This document shows positions 1-11,760 of a stretch of 64,000 bases of DNA, in pieces; within the stretch, counting starts at the first letter, position 1; each line of letters begins with the position of its first letter. The stretch is from assembly GCF_002078875.1 (NCBI RefSeq), contig NC_034412.1, forward strand, positions 77,502,136-77,566,135. The letters are read 5' to 3'. The DNA comes from Numida meleagris (Eukaryota > Chordata > Aves > Galliformes > Numididae). The notes under the pieces are model-generated. The model made no database searches. It had not been told where the DNA came from and saw only the letters and a list, made by a program, of their open reading frames with translations. The translations under genes were made by a program, and so were the position numbers.

Positions 1-225
1 CAACGCTGGACCCCTGGTGGTGACTATCTCTCTTGCTTTCTACAAAGACTCCTTGCTTTTTTATCTCTTTTCTATCGCCCACCTTCCCTTCCCCATCTCC
101 CTAAGCTACTAGGATTTGTAATAAACTGGTCGGGCTAACATTTGACCCGTTGTGTCTTAATCTCGCCGTCGGGTATACATATATTAAAAGAACCCCTTCT
201 CCCTCCTGTAAATTGGAGCGAGACA
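1..225 (+). mobile_element. ERV LTR, 3' portion (family C), cut by window edge
   Basis: This is the R-U5 part of an endogenous retrovirus LTR. It holds an AATAAA polyadenylation signal at 120-125 and ends in GCGAGACA at 225. The same sequence recurs in reverse orientation inside the solo LTR at 62,612-63,395, with about five substitutions and one T-run length change over 225 bases; that match sets the right-hand boundary. No TGG-type primer-binding site follows position 225. It is therefore either a solo LTR or a 3' LTR whose provirus lies to the left of the window. If it is solo, its target duplication should be GTGAT (226-230). The retroviral class is not determined. Confidence 0.85.
120..125 (+). 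promoter_or_regulatory. LTR polyadenylation signal AATAAA
   Basis: A canonical AATAAA lies about 100 bases before the LTR 3' end, as expected near the R/U5 border. The reverse-complement copy of this LTR keeps the same hexamer at 62,712-62,717. Confidence 0.6.
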
Positions 226-670
226 GTGATCAGTAAATGATGACTTCTAGCCTGTAGTGATATGTGAAGATAGATTAGTTCACCTAACAGGAAAAATTTT
301 GAGCCTCAGCCAGAGAAAATTCCTACATATTTCTTCAGAAAATTGGCTGTTTTTTTCCACTGATTACTTAAACATGTCAGTGGGGGCTGCATGATTTAAT
401 AATGGCCAGTTAAGATATTTGAGTTTAATCCCAGCAGGCAGCAAAGTCCTCAGAGAGCATAGTGATGGAATTAAGCCAGACTTTCCAACTCTTGTCATCT
501 GTAAGGCAGTGATAGTGAGGTGGAGAATCACATAAATATTGCACCACACATGAATATTGTTTGAAAGGATATCTGGAGGGCTCAAGTCCAGCTGACTCAA
601 TGCAGGACAATAGCAACACTGATATAGGTCAACTATGCTGTTGTCCACCTGAATCTTGAATCTTGCCCAG
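226..670. other. Unique stretch, nothing recognised
   Basis: Ordinary A+T-rich sequence. The two minus-strand open frames here (364-678 and 425-619) overlap each other and show no recognisable domain. Confidence 0.5.
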
Positions 671-965
671 GTATGCAACCCAGAGTCCTGAGCAAATTGG
701 CTGGTGCAGTAACTTAGCCGCTCTCAGTGATATTTGAAAAGTCACGGCAGTCAGGTGAAGTCCCTGGTGACTGGAAAAAAGGCAATACCACATTGATTTT
801 TAAGAAGAGCAGAAAGGTTGAGCCAGGGAACGACCGACCTGTCAACTTCATGTCTGTGCAGGGGAAGATCATGGTACAGATCCTCCTGGAAGCTAGGCTA
901 AGGAACATGGAAGAGAAGGTAGTCATGCAAGACAATGAGCATGACTTCAGCAAGGCACAAGATAA
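671..965 (+). mobile_element. CR1 LINE fragment (start of reverse transcriptase)
   Basis: Decayed internal piece of a CR1 non-LTR retrotransposon. Translation from 727 reads FEKSRQSGEVPGDWKKGN and then a degraded form of the 'NYRPV-L-SV-GKIMEQ' reverse-transcriptase block. A remnant of the HGFTKGK motif appears near 940. Neither the catalytic FADD region nor the 3' microsatellite is present, so both ends are lost. It resembles the copy at 26,240-26,390, which suggests the same older subfamily. Confidence 0.85.
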
Positions 966-3900
966 ATGGAAGGCAAATGAAATAATAAATGGAAAAGTAG
1001 GCTAGAAAGGGAAAAAAGACAGAACTGCATTTCTGGTCGTGGTAAACAGCTAAATTATCTCCTAATCTACTGAAGGCATGCTCTGGATCATAAAACTGGA
1101 AGTGTAAGGGACAAAACCAAGACTGTGGAAGTGTAAGGTTAGCCACTCCTTTCAGTACCATTTAAGTATAAATTCAAATCAGCTCATATCACTGAACTTA
1201 AAGTGAGTTTGGCAAGCTAGAAAAGAAATACTTCTTCTCATCTAGCCAATGTATAAGTAATTGTAGTGTTTATTTTTTGCTTATTTTTTCACTTCTTTAT
1301 AAACATTTCCAAATATTTTGTCTGTTTACAATACTATGATTTCATAGTTGTAATTTTCTTCTGAACATATCTTGAGTATTCTCATGAAAAGCTACAGAGT
1401 AAGAGAAGACTGTGGAGTAGCCTCAATCATTTTACTAAAAGTAGGAAACATGACACACCAACCATTGTACATCTACTACACTAACCATTGAAGACAATAG
1501 ATTTATATAAACTGTATTTAGTTTCAATTAATAAACTAATTTCCAGCTAACTATGAAATACTGTGTTTTCAATAGCACTTTTAGACCTAGAACTAGTATT
1601 CTTTTAAGGACATATTATCAACTGATTCACATCAAGACCTTGGAAATTATTGAAGATTTGTCATAAATAGAGGGCAAAGAATATGACACTAACACCTCAA
1701 AATAATTTATGTATTTAATTCCTATCTTTTCATGAGAAAAGATATGATAACTATCATTTTTACTTAAGCTATAGCTACTTATAACAATTTTTTTTTTTTT
1801 ACATTAGTAAGTATTAAACATTATGTCATGCTTTTGGAGCAATTGTCATCTTGCTGACCACAGCAATTGAAAGTAAGAGACTCACAGGACAAGGATCTTT
1901 AGTTACTGTCATACTGTCTGTTTACAACAAAAGAGCAACTGACTATATTACTGTCACTAAAATTAACTGTTGCTAATTCCAAACTCCACTGAATAACAAC
2001 AAATACAATGTTGAATCAAATCAAAGTTCACTGTTGAAGATATGCTTGCCATATAGCCGGATCCAATTTGTACATAATCAGCTTAAAATATTCATTAATA
2101 AATAAGCTTGGAATTGAGATACATTTTTAGACAAAATCTTTCCTTACATAAATCGGAAAAGTTGTCTATTGATTTTCTTTTCAATAATTGATGAATTTGT
2201 GTATTTCGTTCATTTTTTTAACTCAAAATTGTAGCCTTCTTCTGATGTTTTAATGTTTATATTTGTGAGTTTTTGCAGTATATTTTGTTCTATTTCTTCA
2301 TACAGCATTTGTCTGCATAATAATTGTTTCATTAACATTTGTAATAAAAACATTTCATGTTCATGAACTTCCAGTGCCTCTAAACGAAGTTCATTATGTA
2401 ATATATTAGGTGAGATTCAGAGTGCTTCCTCAAGATTGAAGTTGTGTGACCGAGATATAAAAATAAACTGTCAGTAATTTGTTAGTCAAAATTACACTAG
2501 CCAAATGAGTTAGCCGAAGGGGAAACTCAGGACCTATTATAGTGCTGAATTACTTAGTACAATGATTAATGGTAATATTAGAGAGCAAGGTATAGATAGG
2601 AAGATGTAAAAAATGTCAGATCAAGAAAATATTTTTAATACAAAAATATTAAAACTATTTCAAAGAATATGGAAAAAAAAATCAAATGAGCTGTTACACT
2701 ATTTGGCCAGCAAGGTAGCAAATAAAGTTCAGAACAGAAAGATGATTTTTATTTTAGGCTACTTTATTACTGCTTTAAGCAGGAAATCTCCCTATGAATC
2801 ATTATAGATAAGACAACCAGAACAAATAATAACATATAACTAACAAGTGTGGAGATTTGGTGGCTTAATTATCACTTAAATGTAATTGTTAAATCTTATT
2901 GTCAGTTTGGTAATAAAATCTTTGCACATTGCACATTCTAAACTTAGAAATGAGAATACTTTCCATTTGTTAGATAGAAGTGTTAGGGAAAAAAATAATA
3001 AACAGCATTCCTTGATGTCATTTAAATGTATACACATTAAATGCAGTTTTGATTATTCTGGAGAGTATGGATTACCTCTTAAATGTTTTAGGAAAGTAGC
3101 ATGAAATTTTGGTCATTCCTTGTCATAAAATACTTTGTGTTTCATTCGTTTCTAATTCTTACACTAATATACTTCCTGTTCTATCCTATATCAGCCCTCA
3201 GACAGACTTTCCCTGCAGCACTGGGCATTTGGTCATGATCTTCTAACATAGTTATGAACATATTATATTGTAGAACATGAGCACAGTGATTTATAATAAA
3301 ACCTATTATAATCACTGAAAAAGAACAGGCAGAATTATTAAAAATGACTAGAAGTGAAGAGATTAAAAAAACAACATTTAAAACTGTTCATTTTCTTTCC
3401 GAATGTCCTGAATAATACAGAGACTAAACTGTGTTCTGTTAGAAAGTGCTGTCATAAAAAGAATCATAAAAGGAGAAGAAATTTAGTAGTATATATATAA
3501 GTTAATAGCAAAGTACAGGAATTATTATCTTTACTTAGTCTCACGTCTGTATTTGAAGCAATACTTTTCAGCTGACTAAACTAGCATTACGTTTTATCAA
3601 AATTAATGTCAGAGAAATTTAACTTTCTCTCACTTTAAAATCTCAAGTAAGAAAAGCTAAAATGGAAATACGGTGGCTGTGCTTGATTCCACATGGATTG
3701 AAATAAATAAATTAAACATCTTTGCATGCAGAGCAAATACAAACCATTTCAAGTCAGTTTCATTTTGTATTTCATCTCAGAAGCATGCTTCAGCAGGAAA
3801 GCCTGAGCTACATTTGCTCTCATTTTGCTCTTTTTTTGTGAAAAAAATAGTGTTGTTGATGGGGTGATATATCTCACCGTTGAAGGTGGATTCTGTATTT

Positions 3901-5690
3901 GACATGTTTTTCTCCACTTTTCAAAACAGCTGTATATCAGTAAGTATTTAAACATCAGTACTTTAGTCTAAATTCAAAGTGCCTTATGCATTTCTGTGAC
4001 ACTGACAGTTAAGGCTAAAATAGTCTGGACAAAATGATTGTCACCTCTAACATTTGTATCCCTGATAGCATGCTTTTTTTCAAAAAGCAAAAACCTTATG
4101 AAGGTTATGTGCTTGATTAAAATACAATTTTTGCTGTTTTGTAAAATTCTTAGTAATTTCATTTATTTAAATTTAAAATCGAGTAAATCTATTTTAATGA
4201 AAAGGAATTTGTTGAAACATCAGCAGTATAAACTCTAAAGGAGTCATGACAAAGGGAAACTAAATGCCACAGTCCAAAATGGGAAGGAGTGTAGTCATAG
4301 CACATTTCTTTGGAGAAAGTGATCTGTCATTGAATCTGAACTTATAGCAGTAAAAAAATAAAAAGGTCAGTAGATATTTTGCAGAGTGTAAAGATGAGAA
4401 TACGGGAAGTATCAATAAAATAGATGCAATCTAAGAGAAAGCTCATGGGACAAAATAAAGACATACTAACTATTTTTCTGAGGTTAGTTGTGGTAGATGT
4501 ACACAGATTCCACAATAATGTGTTTTCATGCGATCTTTTATGAAGTAAAATTAATGGTGATAGCAACTTTCTTTCCATTCTATCTTAAAGAAAAGTTATG
4601 CATATAGCAACCAAATTAATACTTGCATCCTAAATTGACTCTACTGTTTGTTCCTACACTTTCACTGTGTGCCCCATTCCCTAAATAGTAGAGATATAAT
4701 ATATATAGTATATTCAAATCAACACAAATAACTACATATTCATACAACCTCAATAGTATGGTAATATTTATTAATTCATGGAATTATTTAGTTTACAAAA
4801 GTTATTTACTAGGGGTAAAGGATCCATAAACACACACATTTAAGAAAAAAAAAAAAAAAGATCAGATTCCCTGTCAAATTCACAGTGTAGCTTCATAAAT
4901 GGATATTCTAAGAAATTTTATGTGGTGAGGTCGCATGATGTGGTTCTACCTGGCTCAGAATAACCAGCTAATAGCTCAAATGAGCTAAAACCAACTCAGA
5001 GCAAGAAATTCCAGGCTGTCCCTGAGATCTTCCTCTATCTGATCCACATAAATCCCGTGGTCTTTTATTAAAAATAGCAAAAATAATATTGACTTCTCTA
5101 CAGTAAATGATTCTTGATTGTCCTGAATATTTCTTATTCTTGATAGTTTGCTACAAGTAAGCAGAAATTTCTCTTTTTCACCAGAATAGCCAGACTTATA
5201 CAGGGAAGTATTTGCTTTATTTGATAACAGACTTTCTAATCTGTTTATCAAAATGCATATATACGATGTTAATCCCAGCTAACTCTGAAAAAAAGATGCA
5301 CCTTCGTAGTTAATTTCTTGAAATGCTGATAGTAAGTAATGCCAACTCCTTGGCATAGCTACATAGTTTCAGGCTATTTCAGAAATTCTGGAGGTGAAGA
5401 TGACCTCACCTCATTATAATCCGAAGCAGGCAAACATTACTTTGTACACGGGCTCAAAAGCTGATCTTTCTCAGGCTGTTCATAATTCCTGTTTGCTGTT
5501 TCTACCAAAACAAATGAACCATTTTACTATTTAAAGATAAATTTCTGGACAGCGTAGTTATTAGAAAAAAAGACCAAATATATTTTCCAAAAAAATACAA
5601 CCTTTGAGATATAAAAATATTACAAGTGAATAAAAGGTGACTTTAATGTTATTTTATTATATATTTTGATTAAAAAAATTATCAATTCTT

Positions 5691-5706
5691 GTATATATAT
5701 ATATAC
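5691..5706. repeat. (TA)n microsatellite
   Basis: Alternating TA dinucleotides, short but uninterrupted. Confidence 0.8.
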
Positions 5707-5935
5707 ACAAGATACTTATAGAATGATATTTTGCTTCTTCCACCACTCTTCATGCAGGTACTTACACCTAGGGACTTCACAGATTTTCATGGGGGCTATG
5801 AAGAATCCCGTAACATTTAATAGCAAAGAAGGTAAGGTGTGGGACATCCAGAATACAGGCAGTGTGAATGGATTCTAGCTTCTATTCCTCAGAAATGCCA
5901 GCCTCAGGAAGACTTGAAATTTTATGGTAGAATGC

Positions 5936-5960
5936 AAATAAATAAATAAATAAATAAATA
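5936..5960. repeat. (AAAT)n microsatellite
   Basis: Six uninterrupted AAAT units plus one base. This is long enough to be length-polymorphic. Confidence 0.9.
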
Positions 5961-7972
5961 CAGAAACAAAATCTCTGCATGTTAGGCAGAATACGTAACC
6001 AGAGGAAATGGTTGAAAAAGTTTTAGTGGACTTTCAGAGGATTATGTAGTAAAAGGTGTCTCCCAAAATGTAATCCTTTAATTAAACACTTTTTTTCTGC
6101 TTCAAATTCCAATCACTCATAGCAAATTATTCTAAGGAAAAGGATATCTCAAATTGTAGCAATCTCATGCTAGGTATAATAGGTAAAAATTGGTTTATGA
6201 ATTTTATGTCTAAAAGAAAAATCCAAAATAAGAGCAAAATACAAATAATCATTTGGAACATCTTTCTTTTTTTTCTTCTAGATATTGAAATTATGATTTA
6301 TACATGCCCCAAAGAAGTACGTCGGTGCCATGAAAGACATTCCTAACTTTATCTTATGTTTTTGAGATTCAGAATCTACTTATCTTACTGGCTTGGATTT
6401 TTAAATGGAAATAGAAATAGATAAATAAATTTAAACAGAAACTGTGAAGAGCCAGAAGTAGCAGAGTATAAGTGATATTAAAGAAATGGGAAAAAAATAT
6501 ATTAATCACTGTTACAATTCTATGTTCCAATCTTTTTTATTATTTCTCCAAATTAGGAGTGAAAAACTAACTTGAATATGTTTTTATAATTTATTTCATT
6601 ATAATTTAAGAATTTCCTCATCAATTAAGCATTTAATTTCCTCCTATTATAAACAGTTCCTATTAAACCTCTTAGAAGTCAAGAATAGTAGATTATGCAT
6701 CAAAAGGATTTCTTGTCTTAGACATTAGAACTGTTTTTAAAGAGTCAAAACTGAAGTAAACTTGGTAGTAGTAAACTCCAACTTTGAATTAGAGGTATTC
6801 ATCTACTAAAGAAACACTGTAGCCAGTGTGCCTCTTGTAATGCCTTATTAATTATCTTAATTGGAGAGTGAAAAGCATATTAACATCATTCACAAATAAT
6901 AGTAATTGAGGTTCATGTGCACTAATCTGTACAGAAAAATTAACTGCGTAACAATTAGACAACCAGAGACATCAGCAGAAAATAATACCAAAAAAGCGAC
7001 AGCTTTTTGATCCAGTATAAGCTTGTAAAGTATAAGTGGATAAAGAAAAGAATTTCAAGCTAGATGTTTGTTTTCTCGGAGTAAACAAAACATAGTATAA
7101 GGTCATTTGTTTATGATCTTAAGAAACCTTTTAATCATTAATCCTGTCTCAGAATACCTCTGAATGATGTCCTGCTTTCTAATAAAGACTGCTTTCTAGT
7201 TGGTACAACAGTAAATCATATGTTAGTGTTCCTACCTCGCTTTGCAGAATTATCTTTTAGTAGAATAATCTAAAGAAATAAAACATGCTTATAAATATAA
7301 TCTGTCAAATACTTACAAAGTCTTTTCACATAATTTCTCTTCTAATACAGTTTATGCTAATTCTGTGAGAATAGGAAAGTGAAGACTTTTAATCCAAAAT
7401 ATTGAGTAACATCTGAGAAATCTTCATTTCAAATGCTTTCATTACTGTTTCCAAGCTCCATTTCTTTTCTGGTTTAAATCTTTCAGGTGATCTTTCTTAA
7501 AACATTGAGTAAATTTCACTCATTTAATACAGAGAACTCCTCTATGTTTACTATTCTGCTGCACAACTGTAACCCTCTGACTCAAAATAAGAATCATTAA
7601 AATTAGGTAACAACTTTTTATCTTTCCATTTCTATTTATTCTCCTTATGAATCAAAAATACCATGAAGTTGAATAGCTCTGTGCATTATCTGCTACCACT
7701 ACTACAAATGAAATGTTTCTCTGACATGCTGAATCTTTAATGTAGAGATTTGGATAATGCATATCGTTATTAAGTGTAACAGCCAAAAACAGTCCTAATA
7801 ACAGTATAAACTCATGGATGATAAACAGACTGATATTCTCAAATATTCTGCTTTAAATCTGGGTGTCTGATAGGTAGATAACCATAAATATGTTACATTT
7901 TAAATGTTCTCAGATTATTTGTATCTGCCCACATATGTTGACCTGGATCTGTTCAAAAGACTTAAGATATTA

Positions 7973-8278
7973 GATTCAGCTTCATGCTCTTTTTGGTGGT
8001 GACCAGCAATAGGACAAGGGGCAACAGGTATGAACTGCAACAGAGGTATTTGCATGCAAACATGAGGAAAAACATTTTCACTGTGAAGTTGACAGAACAC
8101 TGAAATGAACTGCCCAGGGAGGTTGTGGAGTATCTTTCTCTGGAAGTATTCAAAACCTGCCTGGTCAATTTCCTGTGCAACCTACTCTAGGGAGTCTGCT
8201 TTAGCAGGGCTTTCAGACTAGATGATGTCCAGAGGTCCCTTCCATCCTCTACAGTTCTGTGATTCTGCATGATTCTGT
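7973..8278 (+). mobile_element. CR1 LINE 3' end
   Basis: The last ~300 bases of a CR1, with the typical 'AGCAATAGGACAAGGGGCAA', 'CTGCCCAGGGAGGTTGTGG' and 'AGAGGTCCCTTCCA' segments. It ends in two degenerate GATTCTG units (8261-8277), the CR1 terminal microsatellite. The element is 5'-truncated and all coding frames are broken. The minus-strand open frames over it are shadows. Confidence 0.9.
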
Positions 8279-9723
8279 AAACATATTTTTGAGCTTATTT
8301 GCAAATTTATTCACTTTTTCATTAATATAACAATCTTGAAAGAGATGAAAAGGTTCACTGATGGAGTTTTCTCCTATGAATAGAAATAAATAGAATTCGG
8401 TAAATGGAAGACTTGGAGAAGCACAGTTAGAGGAAAACAAAACTTGATTCTGGGCCTGTTATCTAAACAGGTTAAAAGGTCCTAATCTAACTTACATTGA
8501 AGTGTCTGACTATCCTGAGGTACACTTGTCCAGAACAAAAGACTTTCTAAGCACTTCTTAGCAGTGGTTGTTTGAAAAATCTGCAAAAAAAAAAGCTGAC
8601 TGCCAGTTTCCTTTTTGTGCTGTACAGGAATAAAATACTGGAATAAATTCATGATATAACACTCTTTTCAAAATCTTTCTTTATATTTAATATATGTACA
8701 TATATTTATGAATTTTTGTCAATATTTCTGACAGTCTCAGTTGTGTAATGTTTGTCTTCTTCCCCTTGTCATATTTGTCGTCAAGAGTCTAGTAGTATAT
8801 TCAGCCTTTTGATAAAAGTAAGCTAGAAAACAACTGTTATTGAGCTTGGGAACTTTGCCTAGCTTGTTTGCTGAAAAAGAACATTTTAGTGTTCTGTTAT
8901 TTGGCAGTCATTTACTGACCAGTTTCCGAACTCCACAATTTGAGTTCAGATGAAACTGCAACCCTTTCCAGATGCTGCCCCTTTTCAAGGTCAAGGTTTC
9001 AGAAGGTTGGGTTGCTAAGAAACTGAAATGTTAGTACACAAAAGACTATAAATAAAAAATAAGATATTTCAGTCCTAAAATAGAAAAATGTTGCTTTCCT
9101 TTTGATTGCTATTTGCCTTCCCCATTATGTTGTGTCTATTTCTATTTATTCCGTGTGGTGTACTCGGTGCAGTTCTCTAGTTTCTTGGCTTGAGACATGC
9201 TATTCCATTAATGAAAGCATCAACCTGATGCTTTCCAACAACTCGCACTTGTAACTCACCGTAGTACGCTTTTTTTTTGTTAGTAAGACTTTAATAATTG
9301 CTTCTATACGAATTGGTGATTTGTAACTTCTTACAATTTTTATATTCTTGGATAATTTTTCTCAGCTTGTTGCTACTTGAAAGTAGCATATCTTTGATAA
9401 AGTTTTTATTAGGAAAAATCTTTGCCATTTAAATTCTTTCTAGAGCAATACTTTAAAAACTTTGCAAAATAGATGTTAGCTGATGTAGTAAGTTTAAATA
9501 CTAACAAGGATCTTCCCATCACTGATGAAAGCTTTTTTTTATATAAAGAAGTCCATATTTGTTTTGACTAATGCATCTTTGAACTTGGATAATTGATTTC
9601 TTTTCTTATTGCTTGTAGAAAGTGGACTCTGGAAAGCATGTATTGCAAATCTTCTTACTTGAACTTTTTAACTTAATTTCTTGGAGGACAGCCTTTAGAG
9701 TTCAAAGACTTTAATTGCTAGAA
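8279..9723. other. Unique A+T-rich stretch
   Basis: No gene or recognised repeat; short homopolymer runs only. An open frame at 8249-8440 (minus) has no recognisable domain. Confidence 0.5.
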
Positions 9724-10340
9724 CCATAGAATGAATCACAGAATGGTTTGGGCTAAAAGGGACCTTAAACATCACCTAGTTCCAAACCTCCTGCCATAGG
9801 CAGGGACGCCTTCCACTAGATCAGATTGTGCTCCAAGAGCCATCTAATCTGGCCTTCAACATTTTCAGAGACAGAGCATCCACAACTCTTCCGGACAACC
9901 TGTATGAGTGCCTCACCACTCTCACAGAGAAGAATTTCTTCATTATATATAATCCAAACCTACCTTTTTTGTTTAAAACTATTACCTGTTGTCATATAAC
10001 TACAGTCACTGATCTTCCATGTTTTCTGCAGGTCCCCTTTAAGCGCTTTAAGATCTCCACAGAGCCTTCTCTTCGCCAGGCACTTTCTCAGCCTGTTTTC
10101 ATAGGAGAGTTACCCCAGCCCTTTGATCATTTTTATGACCCTCCTCTAGACATGTCTGAACAGGTCCATACCCTTCTTATGTTGGGTGCCCCATAGCTGA
10201 ATGCAATACTCCAGGTGGGGTCTCAGGAGAGCAGAGTAGAGAGGGCTTAGGAACTCCATCTGCCAGATCCTGCAGGATATACAGCAGCCTTTTTTCTTCT
10301 TCGTCAGAGGAGTCATCAAGTTAACCTTGGCACAATTTGC
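9724..10340 (-). mobile_element. CR1 LINE 3' fragment, antisense
   Basis: The reverse complement of a CR1 3' region. The terminal microsatellite remnant is at 9724-9745. Moving right come the '3' UTR' block (GGGACCTTAAACATCACC), the 'CTCCAGGTGGGGTCTCA' block (complement of the PHLEYC codons) and, near 10,250, the complement of the codons before it. The minus-strand frame at 10,146-10,364 still reads LYSALLRPHLEYCIQLWGT, a signature of the CR1 ORF2 C-terminal region. The copy is old, with many substitutions and small indels, and its 5' limit is uncertain by about 40 bases. Confidence 0.85.
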
Positions 10341-10655
10341 AAAAATAACACCATAGTAGTACATGCAGGGACATGTATGTCATAGAATGAATATGCCACG
10401 TATTTTCTGTGACTATGAATACAATTTCTATGCAAAATATATATTTTACATTATATACTTTAAATGAATTAAGTTATATAGTTAACAGATTATTTATATA
10501 TACATGGAATGTGTGTATGAGTAAAGAGAAACAGACATCTTGGACAATACAAATTCAATAACATTCTTTGCAGTTGTATTCTACTTGAGTTTGAATGGGC
10601 TTTTCCATCTTTATTCACACACTGTATAGGTGGAATATTTTTGTTCTAATGTTAT
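10341..10655. other. Unique spacer before the solo LTR
   Basis: A+T-rich sequence with several ATATAT stretches and no gene seen. Confidence 0.5.
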
Positions 10656-10660
10656 GTATC
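10656..10660. repeat. Target-site duplication GTATC, left copy
   Basis: Immediately precedes the LTR terminus TGTCA; identical to 11,170-11,174. Confidence 0.85.
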
Positions 10661-11169
10661 TGTCATGGTTTTGTGATTTTCAGTTGCTGGTATTCCACAT
10701 CATAACATCATGTAGTTTATGTACCTGGTTCTCAGAAGAGAAGGACTACTACATTCCCCACGGTACTTTGCTCCTCTGTTACCATTTCCGGCCGGAGGGA
10801 AAAGATAAAAACTTGCAGATCACGAGACCTCGTCCCTTTTTCCACCCGTCTCTCGTCCTGGCAGCATCTTGCTCTCCAACTGTCTTATTGTCAGTAGTAG
10901 AGTAAGGCCTACCTTGATTTTGGGACATTCTCTCTCTCTCTGTATTGGATTTATCAGCTTAAATTGTAATTATATTGTATTATAGAGTGTTGTTTTGCAT
11001 TCCGATATCTTATTTAGTAAATTAGTTTGTTTCTCCTCAGATTGTTGCCGCTGTTCTTTGCTCTCAGGGCCATCTCCTTACCCTTTTTCCCTTTTCCCGG
11101 GGCATGGGCCCGTGGGTCCCCCGTCCCATTCGTCATGGAACCAGGCCAAACACCCACAAACCACTGACA
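10661..11169 (+). mobile_element. Solo ERV LTR (family D), complete
   Basis: A 509-bp LTR with perfect terminal inverted repeats TGTCA...TGACA, flanked on both sides by the 5-bp target duplication GTATC (10,656-10,660 and 11,170-11,174). The interior is richer in G+C than its surroundings, with a TATA-like GATAAAAA at about 10,804 and a short CT repeat near 10,930. No gag, pol or env sequence adjoins it, so the provirus was removed by LTR-LTR recombination. The perfect duplication suggests a fairly recent insertion. A 5-bp duplication fits ERVL-type and some class II elements; I do not assign a class. The open frames at 10,630-10,905 and 10,995-11,255 are LTR shadows. Confidence 0.9.
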
Positions 11170-11174
11170 GTATC
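11170..11174. repeat. Target-site duplication GTATC, right copy
   Basis: Immediately follows the LTR terminus TGACA; identical to 10,656-10,660. Confidence 0.85.
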
Positions 11175-11499
11175 TTTAGATTTTCTGTAAAAATTCTAAA
11201 CCTCAAAGACATCAGATATTCAACAGAAGAAGGTACATTGTTCTTACTTAACTAAATGTTGTCAATGCAGGGAACCCATTGATATCTCATCTGCTTTATT
11301 TGCCTAAGAACATTCAAAAATAAAAAGATTTTCATTCATTCTTCAACTTAACTAATTGCTTAATTTTACAGTAGTCTAAGTTGAAAGTATTCTTCATCCT
11401 TTCTGTTAAAATTGTGCTGCTCTCCAGAAAAACAGCACCAAATTCACAGCAAATATATAAATTAAACACATACAAACAGTAGGTATGATGAAGCAAGAC
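11175..11499. other. Unique spacer
   Basis: No gene or repeat recognised. Confidence 0.5.
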
Positions 11500-11624
11500 A
11501 TCAAGACTGGAAGAGGTGGAGCCAGGATCCACCCCTTCCCAGACCTCATTTAAGGGTTGGCAGTGGGGAGATAAGGGTATTTTGTTGAAGATCCCTGTGT
11601 ATCTGAGTCTTTCCAAAAGTAAAC

Positions 11625-11627
<3 letters not shown>

Positions 11628-11655
<28 letters not shown>
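11628..11655. repeat. T homopolymer, 28 bases
   Basis: An uninterrupted T run inside the unclassified repeat. Confidence 0.9.
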
Positions 11656-11660
<5 letters not shown>

Positions 11661-11689
11661 GTGCATCCACAGCTGCTGCATTTGGGCTT

Positions 11690-11716
11690 GTTCTTATTGT
11701 TCTTATTGTTCTTATT
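11690..11716. repeat. Nonanucleotide tandem repeat, (GTTCTTATT)3
   Basis: Three perfect 9-bp units in direct succession. Confidence 0.9.
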
Positions 11717-11760
11717 TGCTGCAGCCAAAGACTTTGCCACCCTGTTTTTTCCATCACATG

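Larger units (their letters stand above)
966..7972. other. 7-kb A+T-rich stretch without recognised genes
   Basis: No gene, CR1 or LTR recognised. It holds simple repeats at 5691-5706 and 5936-5960, short A and T runs, and only short open frames with no recognisable domain. 6830-7000 is rich in ATTA/TAATT cores and could be a conserved noncoding element, which cannot be shown from one sequence. Confidence 0.5.
11500..11760 (-). repeat. Unclassified dispersed repeat, copy 1 (possibly LTR-derived)
   Basis: On the minus strand this segment shares blocks with 37,750-37,930: 'CTTAAATGAGGT', a GGGTCCACC/GGATCCTGG-type block and 'TTGCTTC', in the same order. By eye about 70% of bases match over about 50 bases. 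It includes a 28-base T run (11,628-11,655) and three perfect GTTCTTATT units (11,690-11,716). The composition suggests an LTR, but no termini or target duplication were found. The open frames here (for example 11,332-11,757 minus) arise from the homopolymer and short repeats. Confidence 0.4.

Noticed and set aside
5752..5835. Possible internal exon (AG before GTACTTAC..., GTAAGGTG after)
   Set aside because: Splice-like signals of this strength are common by chance and the translated segment matches nothing I recognise.
9828..10196. 122-codon plus-strand frame
   Set aside because: Antisense of a CR1 3' end.
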